Positions 18,250 to 25,658 of a stretch of 64,000 nt of DNA are shown here, in pieces. Location of the stretch: the NCBI RefSeq assembly GCF_003075455.1, contig NZ_QDAE01000014.1, positions 1-64,000 of the forward strand, given 5' to 3'. Made by a program: the position numbers and the translations under genes. Origin of the DNA: Arthrobacter sp. Bz4. Lineage in GTDB: Bacteria > Actinomycetota > Actinomycetes > Actinomycetales > Micrococcaceae. Below the pieces are notes generated by a model, which searched no databases, had not been told where the DNA came from, and saw only the letters and a program-made list of their open reading frames with translations. The stretch's first letter is position 1. Each line of letters opens with the position of its first letter.

Positions 18250-18307
18250 GGAACGTAGACAGTCACCAGGCATGAAGCGCAGCGGAACCGCTGTACCGAT
18301 CCGTTGG

Positions 18308-18796
18308 TTAGCCACCCAGCGTCGCAAGCAGCGGACTCATCCGGTAGGGGATGGGCTGGCGAAGAAACATGCTGGTTCTGGTTCGCAGGATTCCGGGGCA
18401 GAGGCGAATCTCTTCTGACACTCGGTAGAGGTCGTCCGGGTCGCGAGCGACAACCCGGCAGAGAAGGTCCGTTTCTCCTGCGGGTGCAAGACATTCGACA
18501 ATTTCTGGAATGGCGCGGAGCCCTTCAACGGCAACATCGATCCTGTGCTGGTCAAGCTCTGCGGCTACATGCGCTGATATGAACAGGCCGAGGGCCTCTG
18601 GCACGATGCGCACGCTGTTATCCCGCAGGGCACCTTGTGACTCGTAGCGCTCCAGGCGCGCCTGGACCGTGCCGCGGGCCAACCCTGTGCGGTGCGCGAT
18701 GGCCAGCACGGTCATTCGAGGGTCAGCGTCGAGTGCTTCGAGGACAGCGCGATCAATAGCATCCCTGATCGGACGTTGATCTTTGTTGATGGCCAT
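18308..18796 (-). CDS. Lrp/AsnC family transcriptional regulator
   Basis: A 162-residue protein with an N-terminal helix-turn-helix (AIDRAVLEALDADPRMTVLAIAHRTGLARGTVQARL is spread over residues about 14-50) and a C-terminal ligand-binding RAM domain (CLAPAGETDLLCRVVARDPDDLY). Lrp-family proteins bind amino acids and usually regulate themselves. The ATG at 18796 follows GAGGAG. A perfect 6-3-6 palindrome lies 61 bp upstream, fitting autoregulation. The neighbouring oxygenase is transcribed toward it. Confidence 0.85.
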   Translation of the reverse strand: MAINKDQRPIRDAIDRAVLEALDADPRMTVLAIAHRTGLARGTVQARLERYESQGALRDNSVRIVPEALGLFISAHVAAELDQHRIDVAVEGLRAIPEIVECLAPAGETDLLCRVVARDPDDLYRVSEEIRLCPGILRTRTSMFLRQPIPYRMSPLLATLGG

Positions 18797-18856
18797 GGTT
18801 CTCCTCAATAGGCGCGGTCAGGATGACCAAGGTTGACATCCGGATAACTAAAAGTC

Positions 18857-18871
18857 TAGTCAGATTGACTA
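18857..18871. promoter_or_regulatory. palindrome before the Lrp/AsnC gene, likely operator
   Basis: TAGTCAGATTGACTA is a perfect 6-3-6 inverted repeat centred 68 bp upstream of the Lrp-type start codon. Lrp/AsnC proteins commonly bind 15-bp dyads of this form. The function is inferred from the symmetry and place. Confidence 0.5.
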
Positions 18872-19278
18872 CCAAATACGCCGACTGTTGCACACAGGTA
18901 TGACGATGTTGCTCAATGGAAGACAGAAAGGTCAGGAATGGAGATCCCCTTCCCAGGCTTTGCAAGCAGCTAGTGAGTACACCCCTCCAAGGTTGCGAAG
19001 TGTCGCTCCCATAAGGAGCGCACTCGGTCCGTCGCCCCACCCCTGCTGCGGACTCCATTGAGCTGGATTGCGGCCGACGACACCGCTGGAAGGGTTCATA
19101 TCTACGGTTGACCTGCACACTGGTTCTTGTCCCTGCGGTGGTCTGTGGGACGCTCGTAACAGGCGAGACACTGAATGCAAGGTGTTGCCGGAGGTCATAG
19201 AGACGCCAAATATCGGTTTGTTGAGATGCCGGCGCGTCGTACCGGCCATGACAAGATCGAACCACCTGGGAGGTCACC
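18872..19278. other. intergenic region without a recognisable gene
   Basis: About 400 bp between the Lrp promoter and the lipoprotein gene. Long minus-strand frames cross it, but they run into the lipoprotein coding region antisense and show no family features. I see no RNA gene or clear hairpin. It may contain decayed sequence. Confidence 0.3.
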
Positions 19279-20163
19279 ACGAAGAAGTTTGCGTTCTTGC
19301 CTGCACTTGTATTGTTGGTGGCCGGTGCTGGCTGCGCTCCGGCGACAGGGAAGCCGACGGACATGGCTCCCGAAGAAACCTCGACGGCTATACCCTCTGC
19401 CGCCGATATGCTCCCGACGGATGCTGAACGTTCAGCGGAGCGTCCGTCGGCCCCCGTAGCGGAAGCACCCGAGTCACTTGATGAAGACATCACAGCGATC
19501 CTTGACGCCGCAGGTGACTACCGCGTCGGGGTCGCGATAGCCGACACTTCCGGCGATAATGCACGACTTTTCGGGGAAGAGTCAGCGTTCTTTGCTGCCA
19601 GCACGGCAAAGATCATTACGGCTGCAGCCTTCTACCATTCAGTCGAAGACGGCGAAGCCAGTCTCGATGAAAACCTGGGCAAAGAAGACGCGGGCTTCCA
19701 GATCCAGGACATGGTCAACAACAGTGACAACAATGCCTGGTTGCTCCTGATGCAGTCGGTCGGTTATCCGGAACTGACTGACTATGCCGAGTCCCTTGGT
19801 GTTGCCTATGATCCCGAGGAAAATCTGCTTACCACCGCGGATATGGCGCGGGTGCTGACAATGCTTCATGAGGGAGAACTGCTGAACCGGGAGAATACAG
19901 CTCAGTTGCTGGGCTACATGCAGGAAACGAACAATGAAGAACTAATCCCTGCAGGAGCCAGTCCGGAGGTCACCGTGCATCATAAGTACGGACTGATAGG
20001 TTCAGATCTTCACGATGCTGCACTCCTGACCCATGGCGATTCCACTGTAGCCCTGGTGATCTATACCAAGAACACCGGTGACGGTAGTGAAGCCGATCAG
20101 ATCCAGCTAATTCGTTCCCTGACCCGCGCGGCTGAGGATGCGCTCTTCGCTGCTGACTTATGA
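19279..20163 (+). CDS. lipoprotein with a class A beta-lactamase-like (serine hydrolase) fold
   Basis: About 294 residues. The N terminus KKFAFLPALVLLVAGAGC is a lipoprotein signal with the lipobox Cys in AGAGC. The body keeps beta-lactamase-type motifs: SxxK as STAK (FAASTAKIITAAAFYH), SDN in NNSDNNAW and a KTG-like HKYGLIG. A hydrolase or penicillin-binding role outside the membrane is likely; resistance to beta-lactams is not implied. No ATG, GTG or TTG precedes the signal sequence in this frame after the stop at 19249. The codon before KKF is ACG, with GGGAGG 7 nt upstream. A TTG at 19297 would remove the two lysines. Either ACG is the start or the base is miscalled. Confidence 0.75.
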   Translation, partial: TKKFAFLPALVLLVAGAGCAPATGKPTDMAPEETSTAIPSAADMLPTDAERSAERPSAPVAEAPESLDEDITAILDAAGDYRVGVAIADTSGDNARLFGEESAFFAASTAKIITAAAFYHSVEDGEASLDENLGKEDAGFQIQDMVNNSDNNAWLLLMQSVGYPELTDYAESLGVAYDPEENLLTTADMARVLTMLHEGELLNRENTAQLLGYMQETNNEELIPAGASPEVTVHHKYGLIGSDLHDAALLTHGDSTVALVIYTKNTGDGSEADQIQLIRSLTRAAEDALFAADL

Positions 20164-20257
20164 GTGCCTGTGATTCCAGAGGCGAAGGCAGCGGGACTCG
20201 CAACGCCTGAGGCGAAAGCATGTGCGGAAGCTTTCTCCCAAGGGAAGATCATGCCGG

Positions 20258-20515
20258 TTAGGCGAGGGAGAGGAAAAGCTTCTCGAGTTCTTTCCTGTCC
20301 ATCGTGGCGTCCTCGCGAACGATGCACTGCTCGAGACCGCTGGCAATAATAGCGAAGCCCGCCCTATCGAGTGCCTTGGAAACGGCGGCCAGCTGCGTCA
20401 CGATGTCCTTGCAGTCCTTGCTCTCCTCAAGCATGCGCGTAACAGCAGCGAGCTGACCCTGCGCACGTTTAAGTCTGTTGACGACCGGCGCTAGTTCAGT
20501 CGAATCAAGTTGCAT
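20258..20515 (-). CDS. CsoR/RcnR family repressor, CstR-like (persulfide sensor type)
   Basis: An 85-residue all-helical DUF156 repressor. It keeps the two reactive cysteines, Cys35 (SKDCKDIVTQLAAVSKAL) and Cys64 (LEQC). The His that completes the Cu(I) site of CsoR, two residues before LEQC-type motifs, is Gly60 here. Cys-Cys without His is the pattern of CstR, which senses persulfides and controls rhodanese, TauE and persulfide-dioxygenase genes. The neighbours match that role exactly. The start ATG has GGAG upstream. Three ATACCC-type dyads fill the divergent promoter. Confidence 0.88.
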   Translation of the reverse strand: MQLDSTELAPVVNRLKRAQGQLAAVTRMLEESKDCKDIVTQLAAVSKALDRAGFAIIASGLEQCIVREDATMDRKELEKLFLSLA

Positions 20516-20553
20516 GAGATCTCCAAGGGCTTAGATTGTGTACGATCCATCGT

Positions 20554-20610
20554 ATACCCCCTGGGGTGTTTTGCATACCCATGGGGTATCTGCAATACTC
20601 GGTGGGGTAT
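20554..20610. promoter_or_regulatory. three CsoR/CstR-type operators in tandem
   Basis: Three dyads sit in the csoR-like/rhodanese divergent promoter. ATACCCCCTGGGGTGT (20554-20569) is imperfect, ATACCCATGGGGTAT (20575-20589) is a perfect 6-3-6 repeat, and ATACTCGGTGGGGTAT (20595-20610) is imperfect. Their centres are 20.5 bp apart, two helical turns, so repressor tetramers could line up on one face of the DNA. The motif is the known CsoR/CstR operator type. Confidence 0.8.
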
Positions 20611-20636
20611 CCAGTACATCCTTTTGAGAGGCACAC

Positions 20637-21257
20637 ATGACTCCTGTTTCCACGTCCACTTCCATCACAGCACTTGATCCGGGGACTCTGCGTGAATGGG
20701 CGACAGAGCATCAGGACCTCGTCGTGATCGACGTCCGCTCCGCCGCCGAATTTGAGTCCATGCATATCCGCGGCTCCTACAACGTGCCGCTGCCGTTGCT
20801 GTCAGAGCACACCGATGAGCTTGCAGCCCGCCTGGCCTCACGCGTCGTGCTGGTCTGTCATTCCGGCATCCGCGCCGAACAGGCCCGCCAGCGGCTAGCA
20901 ACCTCAGGTATTGACACCGCTTATGTACTGACCGGTGGTGTTCCAGGATTTGCTGCCGCCGGTGGAGATGTAGTCAAGGGTAAGGACCGCTGGGATCTAG
21001 AGCGCCAGGTCCGTCTCGCAGCAGGTTCCCTGGTGATGGTGGGCCTCACTGGAGGTAAATTCGTATCACCGAAAATCCGTTTGTTGGCCGGTGTCATTGG
21101 CACTGGTCTCACCTTCTCGGCCGCAACCAACACCTGTGCGATGGGTAAAGCCATCTCGACGATGCCGTGGAACAGGGCCGCTGTTGATCCCACACGCGAA
21201 AGTGCCATACTGACTCTTCCCGTTGCTAACGCCGGAGATGAGACCGCAGCCTCATGA
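20637..21257 (+). CDS. rhodanese with a DUF2892 membrane anchor (YgaP-like)
   Basis: A 206-residue protein. Residues about 14-115 form a rhodanese domain with the active loop CHSGIR (Cys74). Residues about 118-180 form the DUF2892 segment (WDLERQVRLAAGSLVMVGL, then two hydrophobic helices ending in CAMGKAISTMPWN). It should carry sulfane sulfur as a cysteine persulfide at the inner membrane. The ATG follows GAGAGG. The stop overlaps the TSUP start as ATGA, linking persulfide handling to export. Confidence 0.9.
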   Translation: MTPVSTSTSITALDPGTLREWATEHQDLVVIDVRSAAEFESMHIRGSYNVPLPLLSEHTDELAARLASRVVLVCHSGIRAEQARQRLATSGIDTAYVLTGGVPGFAAAGGDVVKGKDRWDLERQVRLAAGSLVMVGLTGGKFVSPKIRLLAGVIGTGLTFSAATNTCAMGKAISTMPWNRAAVDPTRESAILTLPVANAGDETAAS

Positions 21258-22156
21258 CCACCACCCTGGTCCTGGTTCTGGCCCTCTCTGTGGTGATCGG
21301 GCTCTCCCTCGGCGTGCTGGGTGGCGGCGGATCGATCCTCACCGTCCCAATCCTGGTCTACGTCGCCGGGTTTGAGGCCAAGGAGGCTATCGCCGCTTCC
21401 CTTTTCGTCGTCGGCGTCACGTCAGCGGTCAGTGTCATCAGTCATGCCCGTGGGGGGAGGGTGATGTGGCGAACCGGCTTGATCTTTGGCGCGGCCGGAA
21501 TGGTCGGTGCATTTGCCGGCGGTCTCCTAGGTGGCCAAATCCCGGGGCAGATCCTGCTCATTGCCTTTGCGCTCATGATGGTCGCCACCTCCGTGGCGAT
21601 GCTTCGCGGACGTAAGAAAAAATCGACGGACAGCGGTGAGCCAGTCAAGCACGAACTTCCTATCGGCAGAGTGCTGCTGGATGGGGCTGTTGTGGGGCTT
21701 GTGACTGGACTAGTCGGCGCAGGCGGCGGATTCCTCGTCGTTCCAGCGTTGGCATTGCTCGGTGGCTTGCCGATGTCGATTGCCGTCGGTACCTCGCTCG
21801 TCGTCATCGCCATGAAGTCCTTCGCCGGACTCGCTGGGTATCTGACGACGGTGCAGATCGACTGGGGTATCACCCTGGCCGTGACCGCGGCGGCCGTCGT
21901 GGGCACCCTAATTGGCTCCAGACTGGCCGGGCGAATTCCCGAGGTGGCGCTGCGGAAGGCGTTTGGGTGGTTCGTTCTGGCAATGGGCACGTTTGTACTC
22001 ATTCAGCAGGCACCCGCTGACCTGCGGTGGTTCTTTGTTGCTGGGGTTGCCGCACTCGCGGCAGTCGGGGTTGTGGCCTGCTGGTTCTTCCTCAAATCGT
22101 GTCCCCTTCGCAAGCCTGACGGGCCACGACGCGAGAAGGCCCCGTCGCCCGCCTGA
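21254..22156 (+). CDS. TSUP (TauE/SafE) family sulfite/organosulfur exporter
   Basis: A 300-residue protein of about eight spans in two repeats. Each repeat begins with a glycine-rich segment (LSLGVLGGGGSILTVPILVYV and LVGAGGGFLVVPALALLGG). The family exports sulfite or sulfonates, and in staphylococcal cst operons a TauE-like member sits beside the persulfide genes. It is translationally coupled to the rhodanese. A Cys appears only near the C terminus (LKSCPLRK). Confidence 0.9.
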   Translation: MTTTLVLVLALSVVIGLSLGVLGGGGSILTVPILVYVAGFEAKEAIAASLFVVGVTSAVSVISHARGGRVMWRTGLIFGAAGMVGAFAGGLLGGQIPGQILLIAFALMMVATSVAMLRGRKKKSTDSGEPVKHELPIGRVLLDGAVVGLVTGLVGAGGGFLVVPALALLGGLPMSIAVGTSLVVIAMKSFAGLAGYLTTVQIDWGITLAVTAAAVVGTLIGSRLAGRIPEVALRKAFGWFVLAMGTFVLIQQAPADLRWFFVAGVAALAAVGVVACWFFLKSCPLRKPDGPRREKAPSPA

Positions 22157-22264
22157 ATCACAGCCCACGCCAGGCGAGACCTGTGGGCCCACCCGCAATC
22201 CAATCGTTCGGCGGGCAAGACCTGACCGCTGCCACACCCTAATGAACTATTGAAGGAGAAAACC

Positions 22265-22561
22265 ATGGCTGAAATCACCATCAACGAGGCCGACCAACGC
22301 CGTTCAGAGTCGATCATCCTCGATGTTCGGGAAGATTTTGAGGTAGCCGAGGGCATGATCCCCGGGGCGTTGCATATCCCGATGGGCGAGTTGCAGGCGC
22401 GACTGTCCGAACTGAATCCCTCGGTTCATGTGATCGCGGTGTGCCGGAGCGGCAACCGCTCCGCCCGGGTTGCCGACGCGCTGAACGGCGCAGGGTTTAC
22501 CGCCGACACGATGGCCGGTGGAATGTCTGCCTGGACCAAGGCCGGTCTTCCGACTACCTAA
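22265..22561 (+). CDS. single-domain rhodanese (GlpE/PspE type)
   Basis: A 98-residue rhodanese: SIILDVREDFEVAEGMIPGALHIPMGEL, then the active loop CRSGNRS (Cys60), then MAGGMSAWTKAGLP. It should shuttle sulfane sulfur in the cytoplasm. The ATG at 22265 follows AAGGAGA. It lies 108 bp after the TSUP gene and is probably in the same transcript. The next gene has its own operator and promoter. Confidence 0.9.
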   Translation: MAEITINEADQRRSESIILDVREDFEVAEGMIPGALHIPMGELQARLSELNPSVHVIAVCRSGNRSARVADALNGAGFTADTMAGGMSAWTKAGLPTT

Positions 22562-22625
22562 CCCATTCCGCCGGTGGCCGCCATGGGGGCGTGCCCCAGA
22601 GCGTGAAGCATAGAAGAATGTTGCC

Positions 22626-22654
22626 TTGCCATATACCCCTAGGGGTATTACAGT
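22626..22654 (+). promoter_or_regulatory. promoter with CsoR/CstR operator in the spacer
   Basis: The perfect 16-bp palindrome ATACCCCTAGGGGTAT (22633-22648) fills the 17-bp spacer between TTGCCA (-35, 22626-22631) and TACAGT (-10, 22649-22654). Repressor on the dyad would block RNA polymerase directly. It controls the MBL-rhodanese gene starting at 22693. Confidence 0.8.
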
Positions 22655-22692
22655 AGTAATAGATCAAGACCACGAACGAAGGAGATCAGCAG

Positions 22693-24099
22693 ATGCTTAT
22701 CGAGCGTATTTACGATGAAGACCTCGCACAGGCCAGCTACCTGATTGGCTGCCAGGCCAACGGCACCGCGGTAGTTGTCGACGGCCGCCGCGACATTGCC
22801 GTCTACCAGGATCTGGCCAAAAAGAACGGCATGGAGATCATCGCCGTCACTGAAACCCACATCCATGCCGACTACCTCTCAGGTACCCGCGAACTCGCCG
22901 CCGCCACTGGTGCAAAGATTTACGTCTCCGGTGAAGGTGGCCCCGACTGGCAGTACGAATTTGACGGCGAACGGCTCTACGACGGCGACAAAATTGTCAT
23001 CGGCAACATCACCATCAAGGCCGTTCATACCCCTGGCCACACCCCGGAGCACCTGTCCTTCCTGGTGACCGACGGAGCTTTCAGCTCCGAACCCGGCTTC
23101 CTGCTGTCGGGGGACTTTGTATTCTCGGGAGATTTGGGGCGCCCCGATCTGCTGGATGAGGCAGCGGGCGGCGTTGATACCCGATTCGAGGGTGCCAAGC
23201 AGTTGTTCACCAGCCTGCGGGATAAGTTTCTGACCCTGCCCGACTATGTCCAGGTCCACCCTGCCCACGGTGCCGGCAGTGCCTGCGGTAAGGCCCTCGG
23301 GGCAATCCCGTCTTCCACTGTGGGATACGAGCGCCTGTACGCCTGGTGGGGACCGTATCTCGCGGCCAATGACGAACAGGGCTTCATCGACGAACTGCTT
23401 GATGGACAGCCCGATGCTCACGCCTATTTCGGTCGAATGAAGAGGGAGAATCGTGAAGGTCCAGTAGTCATGGGCCAGCGAGCACCCTTGACGGAGCTGA
23501 GCATCGCCGACGTCGCCGCAAAGCTAGCCGACGATCAGGTCACCTTCATCGACACCCGGTCACATACCGAGGTGCATGAGGGCACGGTTGCCCGCTCCCT
23601 GAACGTTCCTGCCGGCAAGTCAGTGGCAAGCTACGGAGCATGGGTGGTCAACCCGGAAACGGACAAGAATCCGCTGGTGCTTCTGGCCGCCGATCAAGAA
23701 ATGGCGCAGGACATGTGGGATCACCTGGTCCGGGTAGGCATCGACAAGGTTGGCGGCTACGTCACCAGCATTGACGGGCTTCCCACGAACACCCCGAAGC
23801 TGATCCAGCCTGCGGAATTGGACGATTTCGACGCCGCCATGGTGCTGGATGTCCGCAACCGCACCGAACACACTGCCGGGCACATCCCCGGCTCGCACCA
23901 GCTCAGCGGTGGCCGTGCTATGTGGCACCTGGATGAACTGCCAGGTGAAGGAACCATTGTCACGTACTGCCAGTCCGGAGTGCGGAACTCCGTGGCGGCC
24001 AGCGGCCTTCGTCGCGCAGGGTACGACGTCGTCGAACTCGACGGAAGCTACGCGGGATGGGCCAGCTGGAAGCAGCAGGAAACTGTTTCCTCCAAGTAA
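22693..24099 (+). CDS. MBL-fold persulfide dioxygenase with two rhodanese domains (CstB-like)
   Basis: A 468-residue fusion. Residues 1-250 form an ETHE1-type metallo-beta-lactamase domain with iron ligands in THIHAD (His56, His58, Asp60), His115 (TPGHTPEH), Asp141 (LSGDFVF) and His192 (HPAHG). Residues about 265-360 form a rhodanese domain without a cysteine in its loop (LLAADQEM), so it is probably catalytically dead. Residues about 370-462 form a second rhodanese with Cys426 in YCQSGVRNS. The enzyme should oxidise persulfides to sulfite and move sulfur between domains. AAGGAGA precedes the ATG. It has its own operator-controlled promoter. Confidence 0.92.
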   Translation: MLIERIYDEDLAQASYLIGCQANGTAVVVDGRRDIAVYQDLAKKNGMEIIAVTETHIHADYLSGTRELAAATGAKIYVSGEGGPDWQYEFDGERLYDGDKIVIGNITIKAVHTPGHTPEHLSFLVTDGAFSSEPGFLLSGDFVFSGDLGRPDLLDEAAGGVDTRFEGAKQLFTSLRDKFLTLPDYVQVHPAHGAGSACGKALGAIPSSTVGYERLYAWWGPYLAANDEQGFIDELLDGQPDAHAYFGRMKRENREGPVVMGQRAPLTELSIADVAAKLADDQVTFIDTRSHTEVHEGTVARSLNVPAGKSVASYGAWVVNPETDKNPLVLLAADQEMAQDMWDHLVRVGIDKVGGYVTSIDGLPTNTPKLIQPAELDDFDAAMVLDVRNRTEHTAGHIPGSHQLSGGRAMWHLDELPGEGTIVTYCQSGVRNSVAASGLRRAGYDVVELDGSYAGWASWKQQETVSSK

Positions 24100-24121
24100 A
24101 CAGAGCCAGCTCAGTCCTTGA

Positions 24122-24161
24122 GCTGTGGCGGCGGCACGGTCATTCCGGTCGCCGCCACAGC
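24122..24161 (+). terminator. 12-bp hairpin after the MBL-rhodanese gene
   Basis: GCTGTGGCGGCG and its complement enclose a 16-nt loop, 22 nt after the stop. ATTTAACC follows rather than a long T run. It probably ends or weakens transcription before the MFS gene. Confidence 0.6.
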
Positions 24162-24200
24162 ATTTAACCTCGGCCATCGGTCCGTGACAGGAGAATATCC

Positions 24201-25487
24201 GTGAAACCCGGCAGAAACTCGTCGCCACCTAAACAGGGCGCTGCAATAGAGCTGGGATTGCGGCAGAATTTGGCGCAGTTCATGCTCCTCGTCGCAGTCA
24301 ATGCCCTGGTGGGTGGCACTCTTGGCCAGGAGCGGACGGTGCTGCCCCTGCTGGCCGAGAAGGTCTTCCACCTCGAGCTCTACACCTCCGCGCTGACCTA
24401 TATTCTCGCGTTCGGTCTCGCGAAGGCTGCAACCAACTATTTTGCCGGCACTCTCGCAGACCGCTACGGGCGCAAACCCGTCCTCATTTCCGGCTGGCTG
24501 ATCGCGTTGCCGGTCCCACTCCTGCTGATCTTCGGGCCGTCCTGGGGGTGGATTGTGGCAGCCAACGTCGTCCTCGGCATCAGCCAGGGCCTAACCTGGT
24601 CAATCACCGTCATGATGAAAATGGACCTGGTGGGTCCCGAACGCCGAGGACTGGCGATGGGCCTGAACGAAGCGGCTGGCTACCTCGGCGTCGCGGGAGC
24701 AGCACTGGCCACCGGCTACATAGCATCGACCTATGGGTTACGTCCCGGACCGTTCCTGCTGGGTGCCGTCTTCATTGCTCTTGGGCTGGGGCTATCCGCC
24801 CTGACCATCCGCGAAACCCATCACCACGCCAAAGCCGAAGCGGCTCGGCATGTCAGCGTCCATGCCGGCACCGAAGCAGGGCTGAGCAGCCGTGCCGTCT
24901 TCACCCTGACGAGTTTCCGGGACAAATCCCTGTCCTCAGTGAGCCAGGCCGGCATGGTGAATAACCTGAACGATGGTCTCGCCTGGGGGCTGTTTCCCAT
25001 CCTTTTCGCCACAGCGGGTCTGGGTCTTGAACGTATCGGTATTCTTGCTGCCGTCTATCCAGCTGTCTGGGGTGCCGGGCAATTGATCACTGGCGGTTTG
25101 TCAGATCGAATCGGCCGCAAGCCCTTGATTGTCGCGGGGATGCTGGTTCAAGCAGTCGCCTTGGTCATGGTCGCTGCTGGAACTGGCTTCGGAACCTGGC
25201 TTGCCGCCGTCATCCTGCTTGGTGCAGGCACCGCGATGGTCTACCCCACATTGCTGGCTGCGATAGGCGATGTCGCGCACCCCGAGTGGAGGGCCCGCTC
25301 GGTGGGGGTTTACCGGTTGTGGCGCGACGGTGGCTTCGCCGTCGGGGCCCTTCTCTCCGGCGTCATCGCGGACGCTTACGGTATTCCGGCTGCTGTGGCG
25401 GTCGTCGCGCTCGTCACCGCACTCTCGGGACTTGTCGTCGCGCTACGGATGCGAAACGGCGATCACAATGCCGCAGCTCATCCTTGA
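24201..25487 (+). CDS. MFS transporter
   Basis: A 428-residue major facilitator protein with about 12 spans and the loop 2-3 motif DRYGRKPVLI, repeated in the second half as DRIGRKPLIV. A His-rich stretch (RETHHHAKAE) lies in the central cytoplasmic loop. The start is GTG at 24201 with AGGAGAA upstream. It lies between the persulfide enzyme and the copper ATPase. Export of a sulfur species or metal complex is possible, but the sequence alone does not tell. Confidence 0.87.
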   Translation: MKPGRNSSPPKQGAAIELGLRQNLAQFMLLVAVNALVGGTLGQERTVLPLLAEKVFHLELYTSALTYILAFGLAKAATNYFAGTLADRYGRKPVLISGWLIALPVPLLLIFGPSWGWIVAANVVLGISQGLTWSITVMMKMDLVGPERRGLAMGLNEAAGYLGVAGAALATGYIASTYGLRPGPFLLGAVFIALGLGLSALTIRETHHHAKAEAARHVSVHAGTEAGLSSRAVFTLTSFRDKSLSSVSQAGMVNNLNDGLAWGLFPILFATAGLGLERIGILAAVYPAVWGAGQLITGGLSDRIGRKPLIVAGMLVQAVALVMVAAGTGFGTWLAAVILLGAGTAMVYPTLLAAIGDVAHPEWRARSVGVYRLWRDGGFAVGALLSGVIADAYGIPAAVAVVALVTALSGLVVALRMRNGDHNAAAHP

Positions 25488-25512
25488 CCAATACCCCTAG
25501 GGGGTATAGTGT
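25484..25512 (+). promoter_or_regulatory. promoter with CsoR-type operator before the copper ATPase
   Basis: TTGACC (-35, 25484-25489) is followed by a 17-bp spacer and TAGTGT (-10, 25507-25512). The dyad ATACCCCTAGGGGGTAT (25491-25507, 7-3-7) occupies the spacer, as at 22633. The same regulator class must therefore control the copper module and the persulfide genes. Confidence 0.78.
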
Positions 25513-25658
25513 CAGGGTACCGAGCGGGAAGTCCGAGCCCCAAGAGGGCCGCTTACTCCTTGAAGGTCTTTTGATGCGGCTGTAGCCCGCGGAATGACTG
25601 CCGGGCGCTGCACCCGTTGACTTCTAAATGACACCATTGCGTTTGTTAGGGGACCATC

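Noticed and set aside
18753-19493. Minus-strand frame of 246 codons between the Lrp and lipoprotein genes
   Set aside because: It overlaps the lipoprotein signal and lipobox region antisense, has no ribosome site and no family features.
20164-20257. Repeated GAGGCGAA(A/G)GCA in the gap before the CsoR-family gene
   Set aside because: Two copies only, no symmetry and no clear role; probably chance or a short duplication.
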